20,270 nt of DNA from Rhizobiaceae bacterium (GTDB taxonomy: Bacteria > Pseudomonadota > Alphaproteobacteria > Rhizobiales > Rhizobiaceae): assembly GCA_014380965.1 (NCBI GenBank), contig JACMIV010000240.1, positions 1 to 20,270 on the forward strand, written 5' to 3'. Of this stretch, positions 7,407 to 15,879 are shown piece by piece; positions within the stretch are counted from its first letter, which is position 1; every line of letters begins with the position of its first letter. The position numbers were made by a program, and so were the translations under genes. The notes below the pieces were generated by a model, which was not told the origin of the DNA, did not search any database, and was given only the letters and a program-made list of their open reading frames with translations.

Positions 7407-8624
7407 ATGACCTTCGACATCGACTTCGTCCGCCGACAATTCCCCGCGCTCGCCGGCGAGTGGGCCTACATGGACAATGCCGGGGGCAGCCAGGTGCTGT
7501 CGCGCGTCGCCGCCCGCGTCTCGGACTATCTGCTGAGCTCGAACGTCCAAACCGGCGCGAGCTATGGGCCGAGCCAGGAATCCACGAGGCGCGTCGGCGA
7601 GGCGAGGAAGGCGTTCGCGGCCTTCATGAACGCCGATCCCGGCGAGATCGTCATGGGCCCGTCGACGACGATCCTCATCCGCTTCCTGTCCGAGGCGATG
7701 GCGGGGAAGCTTTCTCCCGGCGACGAGATCATTCTTACCAACACCGACCATGAAGCCAATATCGGCCCCTGGCTGAAGCACGAGAAAAACGGCATCACCA
7801 TCCGCTTCTGGACCTGCGATCCGGACACCTACGAACTTGACCTGGACACCCTCAGCGCCATGGTGAACGAGCGCACGAAGCTCGTCTGTGTCACGCACGC
7901 CTCGAACATCCTCGGCTCGATCAACGACATTGCCGGCATCGCCGACATCGCCCATTCGGTCGGAGCCGAGGTTTGCGTCGACGGCGTCGCCTACGCGCCG
8001 CACCGGGCGATCGACGTGAAGGCTCTGAAGGCCGACTACTACATCTTCAGCGTCTACAAGGTCTTCGGGCCGCATTTCGCGGTCATGTACGGCGCACGCG
8101 ACAAGCTGTTGGCCCTCGACAACATCTACCACTACTTCTTCGACAAAAGCCGCGTACCGCACAAGATCGAGCCCGGCAACATCAATTACGAACTCGCCTG
8201 GGGCTCGATCGGCGCCGTCGACTATGTCGAGGAACTCGGCCTTCGGGACGGCGCCGCAAAGGGCCGCGCGGCGATCGAAGCGGGCTTTGCCGGCATTGCG
8301 GAACAGGAGCGGGCGCTGACGGCCCAACTCATGGATTTCCTCGCCACCCGCAATTCGGTGACCGTCGTCGGCCGCACTTCCACGGCCATCGCGGAGCGGG
8401 TGTCGACGGTCAGCTTCATCGTCGGGACTGAGAGTTCGCGCCGCATCGTCGAGGCGGTCGACGCCCACAAGATCGGCATCCGCTACGGAGACTTCTACGC
8501 CAAGCGCATCGTCGAAGACCACGGGCTGGGGTCTACCGAAGGCGTCGTTCGCGTGTCGATGGTCCACTACAATACATCCGCTGAGGTCGACCGGCTGATC
8601 GCCGCGCTCGAGCCGAACCTCTAA
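7407..8624 (+). CDS. Class V aminotransferase / cysteine-desulfurase-like PLP enzyme lacking the desulfurase cysteine
   Basis: A 405-residue fold-type I PLP enzyme of the cysteine-desulfurase-like group (VC1184-like; my recollection of the family). Visible: YMDNAGGSQV at 21-30, HEAN at 115-118, D192 in VDGVAYAPHR (pairs with the PLP ring), and K218 in FSVYKVFGPH as the lysine that binds PLP. Cysteines occur only at 137, 161 and 190, and none in the C-terminal half where IscS/SufS carry their persulfide cysteine. It therefore probably does not make sulfane sulfur; a transaminase, lyase or other amino-acid reaction is more likely. Start ATG 7407, modest upstream site (AGGCAG). It sits 20 bases before the hydantoinase gene, suggesting a joint pathway in which it acts on the amino acid released. 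Substrate unknown. Confidence 0.9.
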   Translation: MTFDIDFVRRQFPALAGEWAYMDNAGGSQVLSRVAARVSDYLLSSNVQTGASYGPSQESTRRVGEARKAFAAFMNADPGEIVMGPSTTILIRFLSEAMAGKLSPGDEIILTNTDHEANIGPWLKHEKNGITIRFWTCDPDTYELDLDTLSAMVNERTKLVCVTHASNILGSINDIAGIADIAHSVGAEVCVDGVAYAPHRAIDVKALKADYYIFSVYKVFGPHFAVMYGARDKLLALDNIYHYFFDKSRVPHKIEPGNINYELAWGSIGAVDYVEELGLRDGAAKGRAAIEAGFAGIAEQERALTAQLMDFLATRNSVTVVGRTSTAIAERVSTVSFIVGTESSRRIVEAVDAHKIGIRYGDFYAKRIVEDHGLGSTEGVVRVSMVHYNTSAEVDRLIAALEPNL

Positions 8625-8644
8625 CGCTGCGGGCGGGCTCTCCG

Positions 8645-10057
8645 ATGAAATTCGATCTCATCATCGCCAACGGCACCGTCGCCACCGCATCCGACGTCTT
8701 CGCGTCGGACGTCGCCATCAAGGACGGCACCATCGTCGCTCTCGGCCGCGACCTCGGTCCAGCCACGCGCACCATCGACGCCGCGGGCATGTACGTCCTG
8801 CCGGGTGGCATCGACAGCCATGTCCATCTCGCCCAGCCTTCGGGGGACGGGATCGTCATGGCGGACGACTTCGAGAGCGGCACGCGCTCGGCGCTGTTCG
8901 GCGGCAACACGATGGTTCTTCCCTTCTGCCTGCAGCAGAAGGGCGAGAGCCTGCGCGAGGCGTTGAAGGCCTATCATGCGCTGGCGGAGGGCAACTGCTA
9001 CACCGACATATCCTTTCACCTCATCGTCTCCGACCCGACCGACGCCGTACTCGGCCAGGAATTGCCGGCGCTGGTCGCGGACGGCTACACCTCGTTCAAG
9101 GTCTTCATGACCTATGAGGGCCTTCGGTTGAACGATGCCGAGATCCTCGCCACGATGGACGTCGCTCGGCGCACCGGTGCGCTCGTCATGGTCCATTGCG
9201 AGAACGAGGATGCGATCCGCTATCTCGTCGGCCGGCACGAGGACGAGGGCGAAGTGAGGCCCCGAGCTCATGCGACCACCCGGCCGATCGCCGCAGAGCG
9301 CGAGGCGACCCATCGGGCGATGTCGCTCGCCGAAATCGTCGACGTGCCCGTCGTGATCGTCCACGTGTCGAACGGAGCGGCGATCGAGGAAATCAGGCGG
9401 GCCAAGGCGCGGGGCCGCAAGGTCGTCTCCGAGACCTGCCCGCAATATCTGATGCTCACGGCGGACGACCTGGGCGGCATGGACTGGGAGGGCGCCAAGT
9501 TCGTCTGCTCGCCGCCGCCGCGCGACGCCGCGGAGCAGGACGCCTGCTGGAACGGCATCGAGGAGGGCACATTCGACCTCTTCTCCTCCGACCACTGCCC
9601 TTTCCGCTACGACGATCCCGCGGGCAAGCTGAATCCGAAGGGAGCGAGGAGCTTTCGCCATATTCCGAACGGCATTCCCGGCGTCGAGACGCGGTTGCCG
9701 ATCCTCTTTTCCGAAGGTGTGATGACGGGCCGGATCGATCTTCAACGCTTCGTGGCGTTGACGGCGACGAACCAGGCGAAGATTTACGGACTGGAGAGGA
9801 AGGGCTCCATCGCCGTGGGCCTCGATGCCGACATCACCATCTGGAACCCGGAAACCCGTCGCACCATCCGCCATGCCGAGCTACACGACGGCTCCGACTA
9901 CAGCCCCTATGAGGGCACTGAGGTGCAGGGCTGGCCGGTCACGGTGATCCTTGGCGGTACGGTGATGGTCGAACACGGCAGGCTCATCGGTAAGAAGGGC
10001 GAGGGTCGATATCGCTCGCGCGCACTGTCGAGCATCACGCGACGGCATTCTCCGTGA
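8645..10057 (+). CDS. hydA: Dihydropyrimidinase / D-hydantoinase
   Basis: A 470-residue cytoplasmic amidohydrolase that opens cyclic diamides (dihydropyrimidines, hydantoins, related imides) to N-carbamoyl or similar linear acids. The binuclear-metal set is complete: H59 and H61 in DSHVHL, carboxylated lysine K152 in SFKVFMTYEG, H184 in VMVHCENE, H240 in VIVHVS and D316 in SSDHCPF. Y157, expected for oxyanion stabilisation, is present. Length and spacing match D-hydantoinases (about 460-485), with allantoinase and dihydroorotase less likely. ATG 8645 is preceded by a weak GGGCGGGC site. It follows the PLP-enzyme gene by 20 bases, so they are likely co-transcribed. No classical carbamoylase (HyuC/PydC type) or racemase gene is present, and the second step must be provided by another enzyme. 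Confidence 0.94.
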   Translation: MKFDLIIANGTVATASDVFASDVAIKDGTIVALGRDLGPATRTIDAAGMYVLPGGIDSHVHLAQPSGDGIVMADDFESGTRSALFGGNTMVLPFCLQQKGESLREALKAYHALAEGNCYTDISFHLIVSDPTDAVLGQELPALVADGYTSFKVFMTYEGLRLNDAEILATMDVARRTGALVMVHCENEDAIRYLVGRHEDEGEVRPRAHATTRPIAAEREATHRAMSLAEIVDVPVVIVHVSNGAAIEEIRRAKARGRKVVSETCPQYLMLTADDLGGMDWEGAKFVCSPPPRDAAEQDACWNGIEEGTFDLFSSDHCPFRYDDPAGKLNPKGARSFRHIPNGIPGVETRLPILFSEGVMTGRIDLQRFVALTATNQAKIYGLERKGSIAVGLDADITIWNPETRRTIRHAELHDGSDYSPYEGTEVQGWPVTVILGGTVMVEHGRLIGKKGEGRYRSRALSSITRRHSP

Positions 10058-10242
10058 AATGTTGCTTCTCGGGCGGTCCACCGCGAGTCGACATGTGCGC
10101 TCCAAGAAGCACTGCGTCACGGCCAGAGCCAGACGCCGCAGCGTGAAAGATCTGTTCCGCCATCGACATCGTGTTGGCCTTCTGCCTCTGGATGAGGCAT
10201 GATCACTTTATGGGCGGCTCGTGCAAGCGGTTCAGCTTCACC

Positions 10243-10258
10243 CTATCGTTTTCGATAG
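10243..10258. promoter_or_regulatory. Inverted repeat CTATCG-TTTT-CGATAG
   Basis: Perfect 6-base arms with a 4-base spacer, about 270 bases upstream of the first permease gene of the peptide-type importer. It could be an operator, or a hairpin; neither T-run nor promoter hexamers support a clear choice. Confidence 0.3.
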
Positions 10259-10325
10259 ATTACGAAGCCATCGGCGGGTCGAATACGTCAGCCCGTTGCG
10301 GAAACGATACGATGGAAAGCTTGGC

Positions 10326-10496
10326 ATGTGGCGTGAAATCCAGCCGGACGAGACGAGAGAGCTCGGGGTCAAGGGCGGTAAGGTCGTGACCTGTTCCTTC
10401 GGCTCGGACGACGGCCCGGGCCTGCCCCGCAATGACCTGCGCGACTCGGATTCCTGCCTCATGGACTTCCTGACGCGCCGCGGGGGGCGCGGTTGA
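10326..10496 (+). CDS. Small ORF of unknown function, doubtful
   Basis: A 56-residue frame starting MWREIQPDETRELG and ending in TRRGGRG. In favour: GC-rich third positions like neighbouring genes and a GGAAAG stretch six bases before the ATG. Against: no recognised domain, low-complexity Asp/Gly composition and a frame that continues open upstream of the ATG, so it may be the tail of a broken gene. It ends 32 bases before the importer operon. Confidence 0.25.
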   Translation: MWREIQPDETRELGVKGGKVVTCSFGSDDGPGLPRNDLRDSDSCLMDFLTRRGGRG

Positions 10497-10528
10497 GCAT
10501 GGCGGGTTCGAGGAAGGCGGTCTGAGAG

Positions 10529-11467
10529 ATGCATCGCTACGGCTTCGTCCTCAAGCGTCCTCTGCAGATGATCCCGGTCCTTCTCGGGATCAGCTTGATC
10601 ACCTTCGTGCTTGTGCGATCGATCCCGGGCGATCCCGCCCGGCTGATCCTCGGCACGCGGGCGACGCCGGAGGCCTTGGCGCGGGTGCGTGCCGAGTTCG
10701 GGCTCGATCAATCCCTGGCGATGCAATATCTCTACTTTCTCGAAAACCTCTTCCAAGGCGAGATGGGGCGCTCGATCCTCTACAAGGTCGACGTCCTCGG
10801 CCTTGTCGCACAGCGCATCGAACCGACGCTCGTGCTCGTTGCCGGTGCAGTGATGCTTTCGCTTCTCATCGCGGTGCCGCTCGCCTCCTTCTCCGCGCAG
10901 AGGCCGGGCAGCTTTGCCGATTCTGCCATTCGCTTCTTCTCGACGGTCGGCCTCGGACTGCCAAACTTCTGGCTTGCGATCATGCTGATCATTCTCTTCA
11001 GCGTCGGTCTCGGCTGGTTTCCGGTTTCCGGCTACGGGCGCACGTTTCCCGACAAGCTGCACCACATGGTCCTGCCCTGGCTGACCATCGCTCTCTCGCT
11101 CTCGGCGGTCCTGACGCGGAGCCTGCGTGCGACGCTCGTCCAGCAGATGCGCTCGGACGTGGCTCTGGCGGCACGGGCGAGGGGTCTGCCCGAGCAGGTC
11201 ATCTTCCGCCGACACGTCCTGCCCAACTCGATCTTGCCCACGCTCAATCTTCTGGCCGTCAACATCGGCTGGTTGATCGGGGGAACGGTGGTGGTGGAAC
11301 AGGTCTTCGCCATTCCCGGCATGGGGCAACTGTTGGTGCGGGCCATCTTCTCGCGAGACTACATGGTGGTGCAGAGCGTCGCCATGGCGTTCGCGGTCGC
11401 GACCGTCATCGTCAACTTCACCGCGGACGTTCTGACGGTCGCGACCGACCCAAGGGTGAAGCTGTGA
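10529..11467 (+). CDS. Dipeptide/oligopeptide-type ABC importer permease 1 (DppB-like)
   Basis: A 312-residue inner-membrane permease of the DppB/OppB/GsiC family: N-terminal membrane segment with ITFVLVRSIPGDPA, conserved GLDQSL region and about six membrane segments, with the EAA loop at 210-240 (SDVALAARARGLPE, then VLPNSILPT). It forms a channel with the next gene product. ATG at 10529 with an upstream AAGGCGG. Its stop (11465-11467) overlaps the GTG of the next gene by 4 bases. Substrate is not readable; this family also carries glutathione, nickel and other small solutes. Confidence 0.93.
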   Translation: MHRYGFVLKRPLQMIPVLLGISLITFVLVRSIPGDPARLILGTRATPEALARVRAEFGLDQSLAMQYLYFLENLFQGEMGRSILYKVDVLGLVAQRIEPTLVLVAGAVMLSLLIAVPLASFSAQRPGSFADSAIRFFSTVGLGLPNFWLAIMLIILFSVGLGWFPVSGYGRTFPDKLHHMVLPWLTIALSLSAVLTRSLRATLVQQMRSDVALAARARGLPEQVIFRRHVLPNSILPTLNLLAVNIGWLIGGTVVVEQVFAIPGMGQLLVRAIFSRDYMVVQSVAMAFAVATVIVNFTADVLTVATDPRVKL

Positions 11468-12333
11468 GTTCGCTGGCGCCCGTGCCGGATACGATGCCGG
11501 TCGCCTACGCCAAGCCATTGCGGCGCACCGACGGGCTGCCGGTGCCGCTCGTCGTAGGGCTCGCTCTGCTCTCGGCCTTCCTGCTCGTCGCCATCCTCGC
11601 CGACCTTATCGCGCCGTACGATCCGATCTTCCAGGATGCGACAGCGCGCCTTTCGCCGCCATCGCTCGTGCACCCGTTCGGCACCGACAATTACGGCCGC
11701 GACATCCTCTCGCGTGTCATCGCCGCTGTGCGGATAGACCTGCAGATCGCCGTCTTCGGCGTCGTCTTCCCCTTCGCCATCGGCACGGCGGTCGGCACGA
11801 TCGCGGGCTATTTCGGTGGGCTGGTTGACACGATCTTCATGCGGATCGTCGACGTCGTCATAGCGTTCCCCTTCCTCGTCCTGATGCTCGCGGTCATCAC
11901 CATTATCGGCCCCGGCCTACAGAGCTTTTTCATCGCCATGGCACTGGTCGGCTGGGTCTCCTATGCGCGGCTCGTGCGGGCGCAGATCCTCGTCCTCAAG
12001 AACAGCGATTTCGCGCTCGCCGCTCGCTCGCTCGGCTTTTCCCATGCCCGCATCATGTTCCGTCATCTCCTGCCCAACGCTTTGACCGCCTCCATCGTCT
12101 TCGCCATGTCGGACTGTGTGCTCGTGCTGCTGTCGGGCGCGGCGATTTCCTATCTCGGGCTCGGCGTTCAGCCGCCGGCGGCGGAATGGGGCATCATGGT
12201 CGCAGAGGGTCAGGGCTTTATCTCGCGTGCCTGGTGGATCTCGGCCTTTCCAGGCTTTGCCATCGTTGCGCTCGCCTTCGCCTTCAGCCTCGTCGCGGAC
12301 GGACTCGGCGAAGTGCTGGGAGAGCGCGCATGA
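11464..12333 (+). CDS. Dipeptide/oligopeptide-type ABC importer permease 2 (DppC-like)
   Basis: A 289-residue inner-membrane permease of the DppC/OppC family. It shows one N-terminal segment (VGLALLSAFLLVAILADLI), the family motif HPFGTDNYGRDILSRVI at 70-86, and the EAA loop at 180-210 (FALAARSLGFSH, then HLLPNALTA). It pairs with DppB-like protein. It starts at GTG 11464, overlapping the upstream stop (GTGA), and ends in a 4-base overlap with the next ATG, consistent with tight translational coupling and equal subunit supply. Confidence 0.93.
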   Translation: MSSLAPVPDTMPVAYAKPLRRTDGLPVPLVVGLALLSAFLLVAILADLIAPYDPIFQDATARLSPPSLVHPFGTDNYGRDILSRVIAAVRIDLQIAVFGVVFPFAIGTAVGTIAGYFGGLVDTIFMRIVDVVIAFPFLVLMLAVITIIGPGLQSFFIAMALVGWVSYARLVRAQILVLKNSDFALAARSLGFSHARIMFRHLLPNALTASIVFAMSDCVLVLLSGAAISYLGLGVQPPAAEWGIMVAEGQGFISRAWWISAFPGFAIVALAFAFSLVADGLGEVLGERA

Positions 12334-13340
12334 GCGGCCAGGCACTTATCGAAGTCGAGGGCCTCACGGTCTTGGCGAACTTGAGAGCACCCGGCGCCGA
12401 CACCCGGCGACGCATCGTGGATGATTTGTCCTTCACGCTCGAGCGCGGAGAAATCCTCGGCCTCGTCGGCGAAAGCGGGTCGGGCAAGACGGTTGCCTGC
12501 CGCGCGCTGATGCGGCTTCTGCCGGACACGCTGGCGATAAAAGCGCGCTCGATCCGCTTCGACGGCACGGAGGTCACGGCGCTGTCTGAACGCGACTTCG
12601 CCAAGCTGCGAGGGCGCGGCATTGGCATGATCTTCCAGAACCCATCGAGCCATCTCGATCCCGTCATGCGCATCGGCGCGCAGATCGCCGAGACCGTTCG
12701 CCTGTCGAAGGGGACCTCGCGACGGGAAGCGGCACGGGAGGCGGTGGAACTCCTGGCCCAAGTCGGGATCCCCGATCCGGAACGGCGGTCGGAGGCCTAT
12801 CTCCACGAGTTCTCCGGCGGCATGCGCCAACGGGCGATGATCGCCGTCGCGCTGGCCTCCGATCCGAAGCTCCTTGTCGCGGACGAACCGACGACGGCGC
12901 TCGATGTCACCGTGCAGGCGCAGATCCTGCGCCTCCTGAAGGATCTCCGAGACCGGCGAGGCCTCTCGATAATCTTCGTCACGCACGATCTCGGCGTCGT
13001 TTCACAACTCTGCGACCGCATCGCGGTGCTCTATGCGGGCCGGCTCTGCGAAAGCGGGCCGAAGCGCGACGTCCTGCTTGCGCCGCGACATCCCTATGCC
13101 GCCGGACTGATCGCCTGCCAGCCAGCGGGCAGCGCCGGACTGCGGCGGCTTCGGACGATCGAGGGACAACCGCCATCGCCGGACGCCATGCCGTCCGGCT
13201 GCCGCTTCCATCCGCGCTGCCAAAATGCCGGCGAAGATTGCCGAAGCGTTCAGCCTCCGCTCGCAAGCTTTGGTCCGGCCCATATCGCTGCCTGCTTCCA
13301 TCCGATGAGGCTGTCTGGTTCTGCGCAGGTTCGGCCATGA
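12330..13340 (+). CDS. Dipeptide/oligopeptide-type ABC importer ATPase 1 (DppD-like)
   Basis: A 336-residue cytoplasmic ATPase of the importer. Walker A GESGSGKT at 47-54, Q-loop Q103, signature FSGGMRQR at 161-168, Walker B/D-loop DEPTTALD at 185-192, switch H219. The C-terminal extension with CRFHPRC and a further cysteine is the oligopeptide-type C-terminal domain, which in relatives can carry an iron-sulfur cluster. I chose the ATG at 12330, which overlaps the upstream stop by 4 bases and gives the expected length. The longer open frame from 12186 only reads through the upstream gene. Confidence 0.94.
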   Translation: MSGQALIEVEGLTVLANLRAPGADTRRRIVDDLSFTLERGEILGLVGESGSGKTVACRALMRLLPDTLAIKARSIRFDGTEVTALSERDFAKLRGRGIGMIFQNPSSHLDPVMRIGAQIAETVRLSKGTSRREAAREAVELLAQVGIPDPERRSEAYLHEFSGGMRQRAMIAVALASDPKLLVADEPTTALDVTVQAQILRLLKDLRDRRGLSIIFVTHDLGVVSQLCDRIAVLYAGRLCESGPKRDVLLAPRHPYAAGLIACQPAGSAGLRRLRTIEGQPPSPDAMPSGCRFHPRCQNAGEDCRSVQPPLASFGPAHIAACFHPMRLSGSAQVRP

Positions 13341-14371
13341 GCGCGAACGCCCCCCTCCTCGAAGCAGACGACGTGACCGTGAGCTTCCCCGCCGGCGGCG
13401 GCTTTTTCGGCCTCGCCAAGCGGAAGGTGCGAGCCGTGAACGGCGTTTCGCTGACCGTGCGCCGTGGCGAGACGCTCGGCATTGTCGGCGAGAGCGGCTC
13501 TGGCAAGTCGACGCTCGGTCGAGCGCTGCTTGGGCTGGAGCCCATTTCCTCGGGTCACGTCACCTTCGACGGCATCCGCATATCGGATGGCCGTCGTCCG
13601 GCGCTGGTGACGCTCCGCCGCCGCACAGCCATGGTCTTCCAGGACCCCGCCAATTCGCTGAACCCGCGCCTCACCGTCAACGAGACGCTCGCCGAAGTGC
13701 TGCGCGTCCATGCGAAGGTCTCGCGGGCGGGCGAGGCTGCGCGGGTCGCGGAACTGCTGTCGCTGGTGGGGCTCGATCCCGCCCTCGGCGATCGGCGGCC
13801 GCGCTCGCTTTCAGGCGGCCAGTGCCAGCGCGTCGGCATCGCGCGAGCGCTCGCGGTGGAGCCGGACCTCGTCATCGCCGACGAATGCATCGCTGCGCTT
13901 GATGTTTCAATCCAGGGCCAGATCATCAATCTCTTCCTGGACCTGCAGGAGCGGATCGGCCTGACGCTCGTCTTCATCGCCCACGATCTCGCCATTGTGC
14001 GCCGGCTTTGCGACCGCGTTGCAGTCTTGTATCTTGGGCGAGTGGTGGAGGAGGGCCCGACGGAAGCCGTTTTCTCTGCGCCGCGCCACCCTTACACGGC
14101 TGCCCTCATCGCCGCGATCCCGGAGATCGATCCGGACATGGTGCTTCCCGATGCGCCCATGGGCGGCGAGCCGCCGAGCCCAATGGCCATGCCCAAGGGC
14201 TGCCCCTTCCATCCGCGATGCGCCTTCGCCGAAAATCCTTGCCGGACAGGCGCGCCGCCTGTGCTCGCGCGCCGCGACAATCATGGCTGGGCCTGCATTC
14301 TTGCGCCTGGCACCCTCCGCTCTCCCTCCCCAACGCCTGCCCGCTCCCAACCCCTGGAGATATCAGCATGA
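13337..14371 (+). CDS. Dipeptide/oligopeptide-type ABC importer ATPase 2 (DppF-like)
   Basis: A 344-residue ATPase, partner of the preceding one. Walker A GESGSGKS at 51-58, Q-loop Q102, signature LSGGQCQR at 158-165, switch H216, and a C-terminal CPFHPRC extension. The Walker B/D-loop reads DECIAALD at 182-189 where the usual sequence is DEPTSALD; catalytic E183 is kept, so activity is likely retained. I recall similar variants in other proteobacterial peptide ATPases. The ATG at 13337 overlaps the previous stop by 4 bases. The stop at 14369-14371 in turn overlaps the binding-protein start. Confidence 0.93.
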   Translation: MSANAPLLEADDVTVSFPAGGGFFGLAKRKVRAVNGVSLTVRRGETLGIVGESGSGKSTLGRALLGLEPISSGHVTFDGIRISDGRRPALVTLRRRTAMVFQDPANSLNPRLTVNETLAEVLRVHAKVSRAGEAARVAELLSLVGLDPALGDRRPRSLSGGQCQRVGIARALAVEPDLVIADECIAALDVSIQGQIINLFLDLQERIGLTLVFIAHDLAIVRRLCDRVAVLYLGRVVEEGPTEAVFSAPRHPYTAALIAAIPEIDPDMVLPDAPMGGEPPSPMAMPKGCPFHPRCAFAENPCRTGAPPVLARRDNHGWACILAPGTLRSPSPTPARSQPLEISA

Positions 14372-15879
14372 CTCGATCCAAGGCCCGCCTTCTCGCCACG
14401 ACGATGCTCGCCGCGCTGACCCTCGGAACTTCGATCGCCGAGGCCGCCGGTATCCTCACCATCGGCCGGCGTGAGGATTCCACGACCTTCGACCCGATCG
14501 CCTCCGCCCAGAACGTCGACAACTGGGTCTACTCCAACGTTTTCGACGTGCTGGTGCGCGTGGACAAGACGGGAACGAAGCTGGAGCCGGGGCTTGCAGA
14601 GAGTTGGACGATTTCAGACGACAAGCTGACCTACACGTTCAAGCTCCGCGACGCGAAGTTCTCGGACGGCGAGCCCGTGACGGCCGAGGACGCCGCCTTC
14701 TCGATCCTGCGCATCCGCGATGATCCGACTTCGCTCTGGAGCTCGTCCTATTCGGTGGTCGATACGGCGACGGCGAGCGATCCGAAAACCCTGATCGTCA
14801 AGCTGAAGGAGCCCGCCGTGCCCTTCCTTGCCTCGCTCGCGCTGCCCAACATCTCGATCCTGCCAAAGAAGGTGGTGGAGGAGAAGGGCGCCGACTTCGC
14901 CTCCGCGCCGATCGGCTCGGGCGCCTTTTCGGTGAAGGAGTGGATCCGCGGCGACCGGGTGATCCTGGAGAAGAACTCGAACTACTGGGACGCGAGCAAT
15001 GTCAGCCTCGACGGGGTCGAATGGATCTCGGTGCCGGACGACAACACGCGCATGCTGAACGTTCAGGCAGGCGAGCTGGACGCGGCGATCTTCGTACCGT
15101 TCTCGCGCGTCGAGCAGCTGAAGACCGACGCCAACCTCAAAGTCTCGCTCGATACGTCCACCCGCGAGGACGCGCTTCTCATCAATCACGAGAAGGGAAA
15201 GCTCGGCGACAAGGCGGTGCGTCAGGCGCTGGACATGGCGATCGACAAGCAGGCGATCGTCGATGCCGTCACCTTCGGCATCGGCGAGATCGCGAATTCC
15301 TACATCCCGAAGGGCGCTCTCTACTACGACGCCGACAACCTGCGCCGCCCCTACGAGCCCGAAAAGGCCAAGGAGATGCTGGCGGCCGCCGGCGCATCGG
15401 ATCTCACGCTCGACTACAACGTGAAGGCCGGGGACGAGGTGGACGAGCAGATCGCCGTCCTCATGCAGCAGCAGCTCGCCGCCGCCGGCGTCACCGTCAA
15501 CATCAACAAGGTGGATGCCGCCTCGCAGTGGGACATGTTCGTCGCCGGCGATTTCGACGTTGCGGTCGGCTACTGGACGAACGACGTGCTCGATCCCGAC
15601 CAGAAGACCACCTTCGTTCTTGGCCACGACACCAACCTTAACTACATGACGCGCTACAAGAACGACTCGGTAAAGGAGCTCGTCGCCAAGGCGCGGATCG
15701 AGGCCGATCCGGCCAAGCGCGAGGCCATGTATGTCGAGTTGCAGAAGACGGCCAAGGACGACGTCAACTGGGTCGACCTCTACTACAGTCCCTACATCAA
15801 CGTGACGCGCGCCAACATCGACGGCTTCTACCAGAACCCGCTCGGCCGGTTCTGGTTGGAGGACGTCAAGAAGAACTGA
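14368..15879 (+). CDS. Dipeptide/oligopeptide-type ABC importer binding protein (SBP family 5)
   Basis: A 503-residue periplasmic binding protein. Signal peptide (R3, K5, R7 then a hydrophobic core, likely cleavage near residue 26 after AEA), and family 5 motifs LTIGRREDSTTFDP, LEPGLAESWTISDD, YTFKLRDAKFSDGEPVTAED and FSVKEWIRGDRVILEKNSNYWD. The sequence later has the SVKELVAKAR / REAMYVELQKTAKDD pattern typical of peptide binding proteins. ATG 14368 has GGAGA eight bases upstream and overlaps the ATPase stop by 4. It is the last gene of the importer operon, unlike most such clusters, where the binding protein comes first. Ligand unknown. Confidence 0.94.
   Translation: MTRSKARLLATTMLAALTLGTSIAEAAGILTIGRREDSTTFDPIASAQNVDNWVYSNVFDVLVRVDKTGTKLEPGLAESWTISDDKLTYTFKLRDAKFSDGEPVTAEDAAFSILRIRDDPTSLWSSSYSVVDTATASDPKTLIVKLKEPAVPFLASLALPNISILPKKVVEEKGADFASAPIGSGAFSVKEWIRGDRVILEKNSNYWDASNVSLDGVEWISVPDDNTRMLNVQAGELDAAIFVPFSRVEQLKTDANLKVSLDTSTREDALLINHEKGKLGDKAVRQALDMAIDKQAIVDAVTFGIGEIANSYIPKGALYYDADNLRRPYEPEKAKEMLAAAGASDLTLDYNVKAGDEVDEQIAVLMQQQLAAAGVTVNINKVDAASQWDMFVAGDFDVAVGYWTNDVLDPDQKTTFVLGHDTNLNYMTRYKNDSVKELVAKARIEADPAKREAMYVELQKTAKDDVNWVDLYYSPYINVTRANIDGFYQNPLGRFWLEDVKKN

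Larger units (their letters stand above)
10058..10528. other. Intergenic gap of about 470 bases with possible decayed coding sequence
   Basis: Between the hydantoinase and the peptide-type importer. It holds a 16-base inverted repeat at 10243-10258 and a doubtful small ORF at 10326-10496. One plus-strand frame around 10230-10280 reads RFSFTLSFSIDYEAIGG, and another frame then continues EYVSPLRKRYDGKLGMWREI; joined, they look like the start of a protein broken by a frameshift. The first piece faintly resembles the FxLSFDxDYE start of polysaccharide-deacetylase-like proteins (my impression). GC is lower at 10190-10330. No terminator or promoter is clear. Confidence 0.35.

Noticed and set aside
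7407..8624. Calling the PLP enzyme a true cysteine desulfurase for Fe-S cluster assembly
   Set aside because: No cysteine in the C-terminal catalytic loop and no isc/suf genes nearby.
7230..9874. Long minus-strand open frames opposite the PLP enzyme and hydantoinase
   Set aside because: Same antisense effect; the plus-strand genes have full catalytic motifs.
14008..14367. Long N-terminal extension of the peptide-type binding protein
   Set aside because: It overlaps the ATPase gene out of frame; the ATG at 14368 is followed at once by a clear signal peptide.
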